Assembly (NCBI RefSeq): GCF_020523825.1
Contig: NZ_JAJALK010000002.1
Coordinates: 1 to 64,000 of the forward strand
From: Methylobacterium brachiatum
GTDB taxonomy: Bacteria > Pseudomonadota > Alphaproteobacteria > Rhizobiales > Beijerinckiaceae
DNA: 64,000 nt
Direction: 5' to 3'
This document shows positions 21,807 to 32,026 of the stretch, piece by piece. The position numbers and the translations under genes are program-made. How positions within the stretch are numbered: position 1 is the stretch's first letter; every line of letters starts with the position of its first letter. The notes beneath the pieces were generated by a model that saw only the letters and a program-made list of their open reading frames with translations, was not told the origin of the DNA and ran no database searches.

Positions 21807-22217
21807 ATGCGTCACGGTTATCGCGGCCGCCGCTTCAACCGCACCGCCGAGCACCGCAAGGCGATGTTCGCCAACATGTCGGTCGCCCTGCTGAAGCACG
21901 AGCAGATCGTCACCACCCTGCCGAAGGCCAAGGACCTGCGTCCCGTGGTCGAGAAGCTCGTCACCCTCGGCCGCATCGACAGCGTCCACACCCGCCGTCT
22001 CGCCATGGCGCAGCTGCGCGATGCTGACATGGTCAAGAAGCTCTTCGCCGTGATCGGCCCGCGCTACCAGGGTCGTCCGGGCGGCTACCTCCGCATCATG
22101 AAGGCCGGCTTCCGCAAGGGCGACAACGCCCCGCTGGCCGTGATCGAGTTCGTCGATCGCGACGTCGAGGCCCGCGGCAAGGATTCCGGCCAGGTCGAGG
22201 TCGCCGAGGCGGCCTGA
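21807..22217 (+). CDS. rplQ: 50S ribosomal protein L17
   Basis: L17 binds near the peptide exit tunnel. From the ATG at 21807 it has 136 residues beginning [20 protein letters not shown], with the conserved block [20 protein letters not shown]. It follows rpoA by about 197 bases, wider than usual, and is the last gene of the cluster, ended by a strong terminator. Confidence 0.98.
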   Translation: MRHGYRGRRFNRTAEHRKAMFANMSVALLKHEQIVTTLPKAKDLRPVVEKLVTLGRIDSVHTRRLAMAQLRDADMVKKLFAVIGPRYQGRPGGYLRIMKAGFRKGDNAPLAVIEFVDRDVEARGKDSGQVEVAEAA

Positions 22218-22247
22218 GCCAACGCTCCACCGACCGAACCCAAAAGA

Positions 22248-22277
22248 GCCGCCCCGGATCGTCCGGGGCGGCTTTTT
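22248..22277 (+). terminator. Strong Rho-independent terminator after rplQ
   Basis: GCCGCCCCGGA and TCCGGGGCGGC pair perfectly over eleven bases around a three-base loop, followed by TTTTT. It starts 30 bases past the rplQ stop and ends the ribosomal transcript. Confidence 0.9.
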
Positions 22278-22295
22278 CGTGCGCGGGCGCGGCCC

Positions 22296-22326
22296 AAAAA
22301 AGAACCCGCCGGCTTGCGCCGGCGGG
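22296..22326 (-). terminator. Minus-strand terminator facing the rplQ terminator
   Basis: Read on the minus strand, CCCGCCGGC and GCCGGCGGG pair over nine bases around a four-base loop, followed by TTCTTTTTT. It ends leftward transcripts, either from the tiny ORF ending at 22426 or from read-through of the chemosensory operon. Confidence 0.75.
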
Positions 22327-22425
22327 CCTGAAGCAGGGTCCACGTTTCGGTCCGTCGCGGGAGCTCGCCCTGGCGGTCAGTGTCGGCCTGACCGGGAACT
22401 CGACCGCGCCGCGGGTCCGAAACCC

Positions 22426-22512
22426 CTATCCCTGCTGATTCCTGTTGGGCGGATCGTCCTGATCCGGGTCGGCATCACGCCGCCTGCCTGGGAAGATACC
22501 GTGATTGCTCAT
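22426..22512 (-). CDS. Candidate small protein, 28 residues
   Basis: A tiny ORF beginning MSNHGIFPGRRR and continuing with an Asp/Pro/Asn/Gln-rich hydrophilic tail. Its main support is a near-perfect RBS (TGGAGGTGAACC before the ATG) and a good terminator about 100 bases downstream. TTGACC at 22557-22562 (minus strand) could serve as its -35. No family is recognised. It lies between the hybrid kinase and rplQ and could be an independent small-protein unit or the leader of a small RNA. Confidence 0.4.
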   Translation of the reverse strand: MSNHGIFPGRRRDADPDQDDPPNRNQQG

Positions 22513-22660
22513 GGTTCACCTCCAGTTCGTAACCCGGAGCGCACCGGCTCCGTGGGGGGTCAATGAGCCGGCAACGGTGTGGTTCCCATGCAAGTCAGGG
22601 GGACGTGCATCGGCGCTGCATGCCCCGGTGTTTCGGCCCCTGCACTTGGCGCATCCAATC

Positions 22661-22690
22661 CCGTCATTGAGCGCAGCGAAGCAATGACGG
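22661..22690. repeat. Palindromic intergenic repeat (type D)
   Basis: CCGTCATTG and CAATGACGG form a nine-pair inverted repeat around a GC-rich twelve-base centre. It looks like the widespread 'GTCATTG...GCAGCGAAGCAATGAC' type of alphaproteobacterial intergenic palindrome. It lies immediately past the stop of the hybrid kinase and may act as a 3' hairpin. Confidence 0.5.
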
Positions 22691-22696
22691 TTTGGA

Positions 22697-24663
22697 TCAA
22701 CCGCGCCCCGAGCCCGCCCCGTCCAGCAGCTCCGAGACCCGGCTCGCCAGGTCGGCGGAGCGGAACGGCTTGGTCAGCACCGGGAGGTCGTCCGGGATCT
22801 GCATCGCCTCGGCATGGCCGGTGAGGATCAGCACCGGCAGGCTGGGGTCGCGGACGCGGATCTCGGCGGCGAGCTCGATGCCGCTCATGCCCGGCATGGC
22901 GAGGTCGGCGACGATCAGGTCGAAGCGCCCGGGCGCGAAGGAGCGCAGCGCGGCCTCGCCGTCGCCGGCCTCGGTGGCGTCGTGGCCGAAGCCCGCCAGG
23001 AACGAGGCGGTGACGTGCCGGACCTGGGCGTCGTCGTCGACCACCAGGATCCGCGCCGGCCGGGCCGCCACCGGCACATCGCCCGGCGCGCGCGTCGGCT
23101 GCTGGGGCGCCTCGGCCGCGAAGGGGAGGGCGAGCTCGACCCGGGTGCCCCGGCCGACCTCGCTCTCGATGGCGAGCCGACCCTTCGATTGCTGGGCGAG
23201 GCCGAACACCATGGCGAGCCCGAGACCGGTGCCCTGGCCCACCGCCTTGGTGGTGAAGAACGGCTCGCAGACCCGGCGCAGGATCTCGTCCGGGATGCCG
23301 GTGCCCTCGTCGGAGACGCTGACGCCGAGATAGGAGCCGTCGGCGATCTCCGGGTCGCCCGCGATGTCGAGGCGCCGCGTCGCCACCGTGATGGTGCCGC
23401 CGTCGGGCATCGCGTCCCGAGCGTTGATGCACAGGTTGAGCACCGCGAGTTCGAGCTGGTCCGGATCGACCTGGACGGCGGGCAGCCCGGCTGTCAGCTC
23501 CGTGCGGACGCTGACCAGGCCGCCGAGGCTGCGGCCGAACAGGTCGCTCATCCCGCCGATCAAGGCGTTGACGTCAGTGGCCCGCGCCTGGAGGTCGTGG
23601 GCGCGGCTGAAGCTCAGGAGTCGCTTGGTCAGGGAGGCGCCGCGCTCGGCCGCGCCGCGGGCGTTCTCGATCAGGCGCTGCACCCGGGGCTGCTCGGCGA
23701 CCTTGGGAGCGGCGAGTTCCAGGCTGCCGAGGATCGCGGTCAGAAGGTTGTTGAAATCGTGCGCGATGCCGCCGGCCAGGGTGCCGAGCGCCTGCATCTT
23801 GTCGGATTGGCGCAGCCGCGCCTCCAGGGTCCGCTGCTCGGTCACGTCCCGCTCGATCACCGCGAGGTGGCTGACCGCGCCGCCGGCGTCGCGGATCGGC
23901 ACCCGGGTGACGTGGCTCCACAGCTCGGCGCCGGTCGGGCCCTCGCTGGTCAGGCTCTCGGCCACCGTGCCGGAGCGGATCGCGGCGGCATCGGCCTCGG
24001 CCACGGTGCCGCCCTTCGCGCCGAGCAGGTCGCCCTCGCGCTGCCCGATGCAGCTGAAGACGTCCCGGCCGAGCAGGGTCGCCTTGCGGGCGTTGAGCCG
24101 CACGAACCGCCCGTCCGCATCCTTGAAGCTGATCGCATCCTGGGCGTGGTCGAGCAGCCCGCGCAGCAGCGCCCGCTCGGTGGCGAGGTCCCGGCCCAAA
24201 CGGTGGCGCTCGAAGGCCTGCCGGACGGTCGAGCGCAGCAGGCTCGCGTCCCAGGGCTTGGTGACGTAGCCGACGATGCCGCCGCGGTTGAGCGCGGCGA
24301 TCACCGCGGTGATGTCGGCATAGCCCGTGAGCAGGATCGCCTGCGCGTCGTGGAAGGCGCGGGCCTCGGCCAGCAGCGCGTCGCCGGTGAGGCCGGGCAT
24401 GCGCTGGTCCGACAGCACCACGGCGATGTCGGGCTCGGCGTGCAGGATCTCGAGCGCCTCGTTCGGGTTCGAGGTGGTCAGCACCCGGTAGGAATCCTCG
24501 AACAGGTCCTCCAGGGCGATCAGGATATCCGGCTCGTCATCGACGGCCAGGATGGTCCCGCGGGGGCCATCGAACCCGGCCTCCTGAGCGTGGTGCGAAT
24601 GCGTCTCTGTCACCGAACCGGTGTCCACTGCAGCGGGGAATGCTCGTCCGACCGTGCCTTCAC

Positions 24664-24667
<4 letters not shown>
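22697..24667 (-). CDS. Hybrid histidine kinase: REC-PAS-HisKA-HATPase-REC
   Basis: A 656-residue soluble kinase. Domain order: receiver (about 38-155, phosphoacceptor in VVLSDQRMPG), PAS (about 165-285), HisKA with GIAHDFNNLL (about 300-310), HATPase with GTGIPDEILR and GTGLGLAMVFG, and a C-terminal receiver (about 530-650, VADLAMPGMSG). No transmembrane helix, so its input is either the N-terminal receiver or a ligand of the PAS domain. Its ATG overlaps the stop of the preceding gene as ATGA. As the last gene of the chemosensory operon it probably takes its signal from CheA or the neighbouring kinase. There is no DNA-binding or GGDEF output. Confidence 0.9.
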
Positions 24668-26381
<1,714 letters not shown>

Positions 26382-26385
<4 letters not shown>

Positions 26386-27461
26386 GGCCGCGCCCCGGGA
26401 TCGGCGAGCCGCAGGACGTGGTCGCCGATCCGGTCCAGCGGCAGGATCGTGCGGGCGGCGCCGAGCCGCACCGCCGCGGCCGGCATGCCGTAGACCACCG
26501 CGGTGCTCTCGTGCTCGGCGACCGTCTGGGCGCCGGCCCGGTGCATGTCGGCGAGCCCGACGGCCCCGTCCTCGCCCATGCCGGTGAGCAGCACGCCGAT
26601 CCCCGCGGCGCCGGCCTGGCGGGCGAGGGAGCGGAACAGCACGGTGGCGGCCGGGCGCTGGCCGGAGACGGGCTCGGTGTCGACCACCCGCAGCACGCGG
26701 CCCGATCCGAGCTCGAGATGGCGGTCGCCGGGCGCCACGTAGACGCGGCCGGGCTCGGCCCGCTCGCCGTCCTGCGCCAGGGAGACCGGCAGGGCCACGA
26801 CGCTGTCGAGCCAGTTCGCGAACCCCTCCATGAAGGCCGCGCCCATATGCTGGACCACGAGCACCGGCAGCGGGAAGGTCTTGGGCAGTGTGCCGATCAC
26901 CCGGGCGAGCGCCGGCGGGCCGCCCGTGGAGGCCGCGATCGCCAGCAGGCTCGGGGCCTGCCCGGCCAGGTCGGCCGGCGCCGCGAAGGATCCCGAGAAG
27001 GCGGCCAGGCTGTTCCGGCCGGCCCATTCGGTGCCGATCGGGCGCCGCCGGATCACCGGGACCTGGGCCATGATCCGCAGCTGGGTGCAGATCTCGCCGG
27101 CCACCGCCTCGTAGCCGGCATGGGTGGTGGCCACGGGCTTCTCGACCACCGACAGGGCGCCGGCGCGCAGGGCGTTCATCGAGATCCGCAGGGAGGAATC
27201 CTCCACCGAATCGGCGATCACGACGATCGGGGTGGGCTGCTCGGCCATGATCCGGCGCGTGGTCTCGAGACCGTCGATGCCGGGCAGGCGGATATCCATC
27301 GAGATCACGTCGGGCCGCACCGTCTGGAGGGTGCCCAGCGCCTCCTCGCCGGAGGCCACCGCGGCGACCAGTTCGAGCCGGGGATCGCGCGAGACGATGT
27401 AGCGCAGCAATTCGCGCACGACGAGGCTGTCCTCGACCAGCATCACCCGCACGGGCGTCAT
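26382..27461 (-). CDS. cheB: Chemotaxis-type protein-glutamate methylesterase CheB (WspF-like)
   Basis: A 359-residue protein with an N-terminal receiver (MLVEDSLVVREL; acceptor in DVISMDIRLPGIDG), a linker, and a C-terminal methylesterase domain. The catalytic triad is visible: Ser in IAASTGGP, His in VVQHMGAAF and Asp in TGMGEDGAVG. The enzyme removes methyl groups that CheR adds to the MCP and is activated by phosphorylation from CheA, giving adaptation. It overlaps cheA upstream by ATGA and the next kinase by GTGA, so expression is tightly coupled. Confidence 0.93.
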
Positions 27462-29713
27462 AGCAGTTGCCCGATCGTGTCGAGCAGATGGCGCTGGTCG
27501 AATTTCTGCTTGGTCAGGTAGGCGTCCGCGCCGAGGTCGAGGCCCCGGGAGACGTCGGCGGCATCCCCGCGCGAGGTCATCAGGATCGTCGGCAGCCGGG
27601 CGAAGCGCGGGTCGGCGCGCAGCGCCTTCAGCAGGCCGAAGCCGTCCAGGCGCGGCATCTCCACGTCGGCGAGGACCAGATCGACGGGCTCGATCTCGGC
27701 GCGCAGCCGGTCGAGGGCGTCCTGACCGTCGACGCAGACGACCACGCGGTAGCCGGCGGCTTCCAAGATGCCCTTCTCCAAGGTCCGGGTGGTGATCGAA
27801 TCGTCGACGACCAGGATGGTCGCCCGCGCGGTGGCGCGCTGTGAGGTCGTCGAACGTGGAGCCTGCGCCATCGTTCCGGCCGACAGGCCCGCAGATGTCG
27901 CACTCGCCCGCGCGGCGAGCCCCTCCGGGTCGAGCACCAGCACCGGCACGTCGCCGGGCAGCACCGCGGTGCCGGCGATCAGGTCCGGATCGGACCCGAA
28001 GGACGGCGCCGGCAGGACCAGCAGCGCCCGGACATCGTGCAGGCGCTCGACCCCCAGCGCCAGGCGGCCGCCGCCGGCCCGGAGCAGCACCGCGATCAGG
28101 ATCGCCGGATCCTGGCCGGCGGCATCCGGGGCGGCGGGCGCCTGGCCCAGGATCTCGGCGAGATCAGTGACCGGGTGGTTGGTGGCCGCCTTGCCGTCGC
28201 CGACCCGCAGGATCGTCCGGCCCATCGCCACCGGCAAGGCGGCTCGGTCGAGCCGCAACAGGCGCTCCACGGCGCCCCCCGGCAGGGCGTAGGTCCGGCC
28301 ACCCGCTTCGACCAGCAGCAGGCTGCGCCGCGCCGCCGAGAGCGGCAGGCTGAAGACCAGGGCGGTGCCGGCGGGCTCGCGCGGCTCCAGGCGGACGCTG
28401 CCGAGGAGCTGGCGGGCCGCGTCGGCGGCGACCGACAGGCCGTAGCCGCGTCCCGACAGGGTATCGACCGCCTCCGCGGTGGAGAAGCCGGGCTCGAAGA
28501 CGAGGCGCAGCAGGGTCTCGGGATCGTCGGCCTCCCCGGGGGCGAGCAGGCCGCGGGCGCGGGCGGTGGAAGCGATCCGGGCCAGGTCCGGCCCCGGCCC
28601 GTCATCCGCGACGGTGACCTGCAGGCGCGAGCCGCGCACGGCCACCTCCAGCCCGAGCCGCAGGGCCTCGGGCTTGCCGGCGGCGCGGCGGATCTCCGGG
28701 CTTTGCCAGCCATGGCTGAGGGCGTTGCGCAGGGCGTGGAGCAGCGGGTCCTTCAGGGCCTGGAGCAGGCCGCGCTCCACCGGCAGGTCGAGGCCGCGCA
28801 GGTCGAGATCGACGTCGCGGCCCTGCTCCCGGGCGGTCTCGCGGATCGAGCGGGCGAGGGGGCCGAGCACGGTCTCGGCCGGCACCAGGGCGAGGCGCTC
28901 GGCCTCGGTGCGGACCCGGAAGGCCGCGCCCTCGATCGCGCTGGTCGCCGCGGCCTGGCGGCGGGACAGCTCGGCGGCCTCCCGGGCGAAGCCGCCGAGA
29001 CGGGCGGCCAGCGCCCGCAGCGCCGGGGCTTCCGCGTCGGATTTCGCGGCCAGCGCCTCGGCGCCGACGCGCATGTCCCGGGCGAGCCGGGCGAGGCGCG
29101 CCAGACCCTCGGCGGCGGGCGCCTGCGCCGCCAGGGTGCTGGTCAGGTCGTGGCTCGCCCGGGCCAGAGCCTCCACGGCCTCACCGGGCACGCGCAGGAT
29201 CGCGGCGCCGGATTCGGCGGGCTCGGGGGGCGGCGCGGGGGTCGGCGCAGCGGGGGTGGGCGCGGCGGGGGTGGGCGCGGCGAAGGCGGGCGGCGCCTCG
29301 GGGGGCGGAGCAGTCGGCGGTGCGGCGTCCCCCGGGGCCTCCCCGGGCAGGCCGAGGCATTGCCCTAAAGCCGTCAGGGCGTCGGCCGGCATGTCCGGCC
29401 CGGCGCCGTCCTGGAGGCCGGCGACGTAGGTCTCGATCCGGTCGAGGGCGAGGTGGACCGCGTTGGCTGCCTCGCGGTCGAGGGCGCGCGCGCCGGTGCG
29501 GACCCGCTCGAACAGGGTCTCCAGCCGGTGGGCGACCGCCTCCACGGGGGGCAGGTCGACGGCCCGGGCGGCGCCCTTCAGGCTGTGGGCGCGGCGGAAC
29601 ACGTCGTTCCAGTCCGGGGTCGCGCTCCCGAGCGCGGCCCGGATCGCCGTGACGTGCTCGCGGTGCTCGACGTCGAAGGCGGCGAGGAGGAGTTGGCGGA
29701 TATCGGCGGCCAA
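27458..29713 (-). CDS. CheA-type histidine kinase with C-terminal receiver (WspE-like)
   Basis: A 751-residue protein: HPt domain with phospho-histidine His43 (FRRAHSLKGAAR), a Pro/Ala linker containing an exact tandem repeat (about 145-165), a dimerisation region, an HATPase domain with an N-box HALRNALSHGW and G-boxes ADDGPGPDL and GRGYGLSVAADA, a CheW-like domain, and a receiver (about 630-751; VVDDSITTRTLEKG, VLADVEMPRLDG). CheA-REC fusions typify Wsp and Frz/Che ACF pathways. No better start exists than the TTG at 29713; an ATG start lies far inside the MCP gene. It would phosphorylate CheB and the receivers encoded downstream. Confidence 0.9.
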   Translation of the reverse strand: MAADIRQLLLAAFDVEHREHVTAIRAALGSATPDWNDVFRRAHSLKGAARAVDLPPVEAVAHRLETLFERVRTGARALDREAANAVHLALDRIETYVAGLQDGAGPDMPADALTALGQCLGLPGEAPGDAAPPTAPPPEAPPAFAAPTPAAPTPAAPTPAPPPEPAESGAAILRVPGEAVEALARASHDLTSTLAAQAPAAEGLARLARLARDMRVGAEALAAKSDAEAPALRALAARLGGFAREAAELSRRQAAATSAIEGAAFRVRTEAERLALVPAETVLGPLARSIRETAREQGRDVDLDLRGLDLPVERGLLQALKDPLLHALRNALSHGWQSPEIRRAAGKPEALRLGLEVAVRGSRLQVTVADDGPGPDLARIASTARARGLLAPGEADDPETLLRLVFEPGFSTAEAVDTLSGRGYGLSVAADAARQLLGSVRLEPREPAGTALVFSLPLSAARRSLLLVEAGGRTYALPGGAVERLLRLDRAALPVAMGRTILRVGDGKAATNHPVTDLAEILGQAPAAPDAAGQDPAILIAVLLRAGGGRLALGVERLHDVRALLVLPAPSFGSDPDLIAGTAVLPGDVPVLVLDPEGLAARASATSAGLSAGTMAQAPRSTTSQRATARATILVVDDSITTRTLEKGILEAAGYRVVVCVDGQDALDRLRAEIEPVDLVLADVEMPRLDGFGLLKALRADPRFARLPTILMTSRGDAADVSRGLDLGADAYLTKQKFDQRHLLDTIGQLL
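29237..29281. repeat. Three tandem 15-bp units inside cheA linker
   Basis: Three consecutive 15-base units, the last two identical, encode repeated Ala-Ala-Pro-Thr-Pro in the linker after the HPt domain. Such repeats can change copy number by slippage and so alter linker length between strains. Confidence 0.6.
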
Positions 29714-29727
29714 GACGGCGCCCGCCC

Positions 29728-31401
29728 TCAATGCCGGTAGCGTTCGGCCAGGGCCATGAGGGCCTGGGCGAGTTCGGTGAGGTTGGCCGAGGCCGCCTCG
29801 ACCTCGCGGGTGCCGGCCGCCGTCTGCTGGCTGGCCTGGCGGATGTTCTGCAGCGCCCCCATCACCTGCTCGATGCCGAGCTGCTGCTGGTTGGTCGAGG
29901 CCACGATCTGCTGGAAGGTCTGGACGTTCTCCTCGACCCGCGCCGTGATCTCCTCGATCGTCCGCTGCGTCGTGTCCGAGCGCGTCTTGCCGGCCGCCGC
30001 CCGCTTCACCGCCTCCTCGGTGAGCATCACCGAGGTGTTGATGCCCCGCTGGATCTCGCCCAAAATCCCCCGGACCTGACCCGTGGCCGCCTTGGCCTGG
30101 TCGGCCAGAAGCTTCATCTCCGAGGCCACCACCGCGAAGCTGCGCCCGCTCTCGCCGGCCGCGGCCGCCTCGATGGCGGCGTTGAGCGCCAGAAGATGCG
30201 TGCGCTCCGAGATGTCGTTGACCGTCTCGATGATGTCGCCAATCGTCTGGGTCTTCTCCGACAGGCTGACGATGTTGCCGGCCACGGCCTCGGCCTGCTC
30301 GCGGATCGCGTCCATCGCCTTGGCGGTGTCGGAGACCGCGCGCAAACCCTGGCGGGAGGTCTGGGCGGTGGCCTGGGCGGTGGCGATCACCTCGGTGGCG
30401 CGCTTGCCGATCTGGGCGCCGGAATGGGTGATCTCGTCCACCGTGGCGGCGGTCTCCTGGACGGCGGCGAATTGCTCCTCCACCGAGGCCGCCTGCTGCT
30501 GGGCCGAGGCACGGATCTCGGCGGCGGCGGCGTTGAGGTCGGCGGTGGCGGCGCGGTTCGTCCGGGCGAGATCGGACAGGCCGTCCACCATCGCGTCGAG
30601 CGTGCGCCCCAGGCGCGCGATCTCGTCGCCGCCGCGCATGTCGAGCTTGCCCGAGAGGTCGCCGGAGCCGACCCGCTCGACGAAGGCCATGACGGTCTCC
30701 AGCGGGTGCACCACGGCGCGGCGGATCATCCAGGTGACCAGCATCGCCAGCAGGACCGCCGCGGCGAGGGTCAGGTAGATCGACAGGCGCGAGCGCTCGT
30801 AGACCTCGTGGGCGGCGCGCTGCCCCAGGGCCATGCCGCCGTCGAGCAGGGTGCGCAGGTTGGTGATGCCGCCCAGGAACGGCGCCTGCAGGCGGCTGAT
30901 CTCGTCGTTGCGGGCCTCGACTCCGGCCACATCCTGCTGGGCGATGGCGGCGAACTGCGCCTCGCTCGCGGTCCGGACATCCCGGAACGAGCGCTGCACC
31001 TCGGCCGCCGCCGCGGCGATCCGGTCCCAGACGGCGTTGCGCTGGGCCGAGATCGAGAGCGTCCGGTACTCGCCGGCGAGCTGCATCGTGGTGGCCAGCG
31101 CGCTCTCGACCTGGGCCGCGGTCCGGCGCCACGCCGCCACGTTGTCGTCGGTGCGCGCCGGGCGGCCCTGGGCCTGCGACAGCAGCGCGATCACGGCGTT
31201 GCGGCGCAGGAGCCCGAGATCCCGGGCCTGGTTGCCGAGGTCGTCGAGCTGGCGCAGCACCGACATGTCGCGCCGGACGATGGCGTCGGTCGTGTCGCGG
31301 ACCGCCCCGATCTGCTCGAGGGCGTAGAAGCCCAGGGCCACGATCACCACCGTGACGGCGACGAAGCCGAGGAGGATGCGTCTTCCGATCGAGAACGTCA
31401 C
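29728..31401 (-). CDS. Methyl-accepting chemoreceptor (WspA-like)
   Basis: A 557-residue inner-membrane receptor. From the GTG at 31401 it begins MTFSIGRRILLGFVAVTVV, forming the first membrane helix; a periplasmic four-helix-bundle sensor (about 35-190) and a second helix (about 195-215) follow, then HAMP (to about 270) and the signalling domain. The hairpin tip THLLALNAAIEAAAAGESGR and the flanking FAVVASEMKLLADQ are canonical. No C-terminal pentapeptide for CheR/CheB docking is present. It lies between cheW and cheA in the operon (49 and 14 bases) and is the presumed input sensor. Confidence 0.93.
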   Translation of the reverse strand: MTFSIGRRILLGFVAVTVVIVALGFYALEQIGAVRDTTDAIVRRDMSVLRQLDDLGNQARDLGLLRRNAVIALLSQAQGRPARTDDNVAAWRRTAAQVESALATTMQLAGEYRTLSISAQRNAVWDRIAAAAAEVQRSFRDVRTASEAQFAAIAQQDVAGVEARNDEISRLQAPFLGGITNLRTLLDGGMALGQRAAHEVYERSRLSIYLTLAAAVLLAMLVTWMIRRAVVHPLETVMAFVERVGSGDLSGKLDMRGGDEIARLGRTLDAMVDGLSDLARTNRAATADLNAAAAEIRASAQQQAASVEEQFAAVQETAATVDEITHSGAQIGKRATEVIATAQATAQTSRQGLRAVSDTAKAMDAIREQAEAVAGNIVSLSEKTQTIGDIIETVNDISERTHLLALNAAIEAAAAGESGRSFAVVASEMKLLADQAKAATGQVRGILGEIQRGINTSVMLTEEAVKRAAAGKTRSDTTQRTIEEITARVEENVQTFQQIVASTNQQQLGIEQVMGALQNIRQASQQTAAGTREVEAASANLTELAQALMALAERYRH

Positions 31402-31450
31402 GGTCGGGGCTGGCTCCGGTGATGGGGCGCGGGGGCGCGGACCTGAACAG

Positions 31451-32026
31451 TTAGGGCAGCACGCGACGCAGGAGGCGGGGCAGGTCGACGACGACGAAAT
31501 CCGGTCGGCCGCCGCCGGCCGAAGCGGGGGCATAGCCCGAAGCGGCGGCGTTGCCCAACCCGGCGGGGTCGGCCGCCTCCGCCATCCCTGCGGCAGACGG
31601 TCCCGCCGCGGCGGCGATCCCCAGCACCCGGTCGACCGCCAGCGCCACGGGCTGGGTCTGGCTGCCGCGCAGCACCACGAGATGCCCGGCCTCGCCCTCG
31701 GCCTCGGGCGGCGCTTCCGGCCGGCCGAGCGCCCGGGCGAGGCCGAGGACGCCGACGATCCGGCCCGAGAGGGCGATCAGGCCCAGCAGCGCCGGCACCG
31801 CCCCGGGCATCGGCGTGAACGGGCGCATCGGCAGCACGTGCGCGACCGCCGCGAGGGGAATCCCGTAGCGCTCGGTCCCGCAGGCGCAGACGAGGTGGTC
31901 GATGCCGGTCTCGGGTCCCGCGGCGGCCTGGCTGCGCCGGGCCAGGGACGCGGCGCGCTCGGCCCGGATGTCCCGCGCGGTTCTCGGCTTCGTCGCCTGC
32001 TCCGGTGCGCTTATGCGCGCGTCCAT
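31451..32026 (-). CDS. CheW-type coupling protein (WspB/D-like)
   Basis: A 191-residue CheW-domain protein. A charged N-terminal tail (about 1-40) precedes the CheW fold: VCACGTERYGIPLAAVAHVL, PALLGLIALSGRIVGVLGLA and the C-terminal FVVVDLPRLLRRVLP. An Ala/Gly-rich insertion around 135-170 is longer than in typical CheW. It links the receptor to CheA. The start overlaps the cheR stop by one base (TGATG), and it is the second CheW gene of the operon. Confidence 0.85.
   Translation of the reverse strand: MDARISAPEQATKPRTARDIRAERAASLARRSQAAAGPETGIDHLVCACGTERYGIPLAAVAHVLPMRPFTPMPGAVPALLGLIALSGRIVGVLGLARALGRPEAPPEAEGEAGHLVVLRGSQTQPVALAVDRVLGIAAAAGPSAAGMAEAADPAGLGNAAASGYAPASAGGGRPDFVVVDLPRLLRRVLP

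Noticed and set aside
27458..31132. Reading cheA as a 1,224-residue fusion starting far upstream
   Set aside because: The extra 470 residues overlap the MCP gene out of frame and have GC-noise composition; the HPt domain begins at the TTG near 29713.
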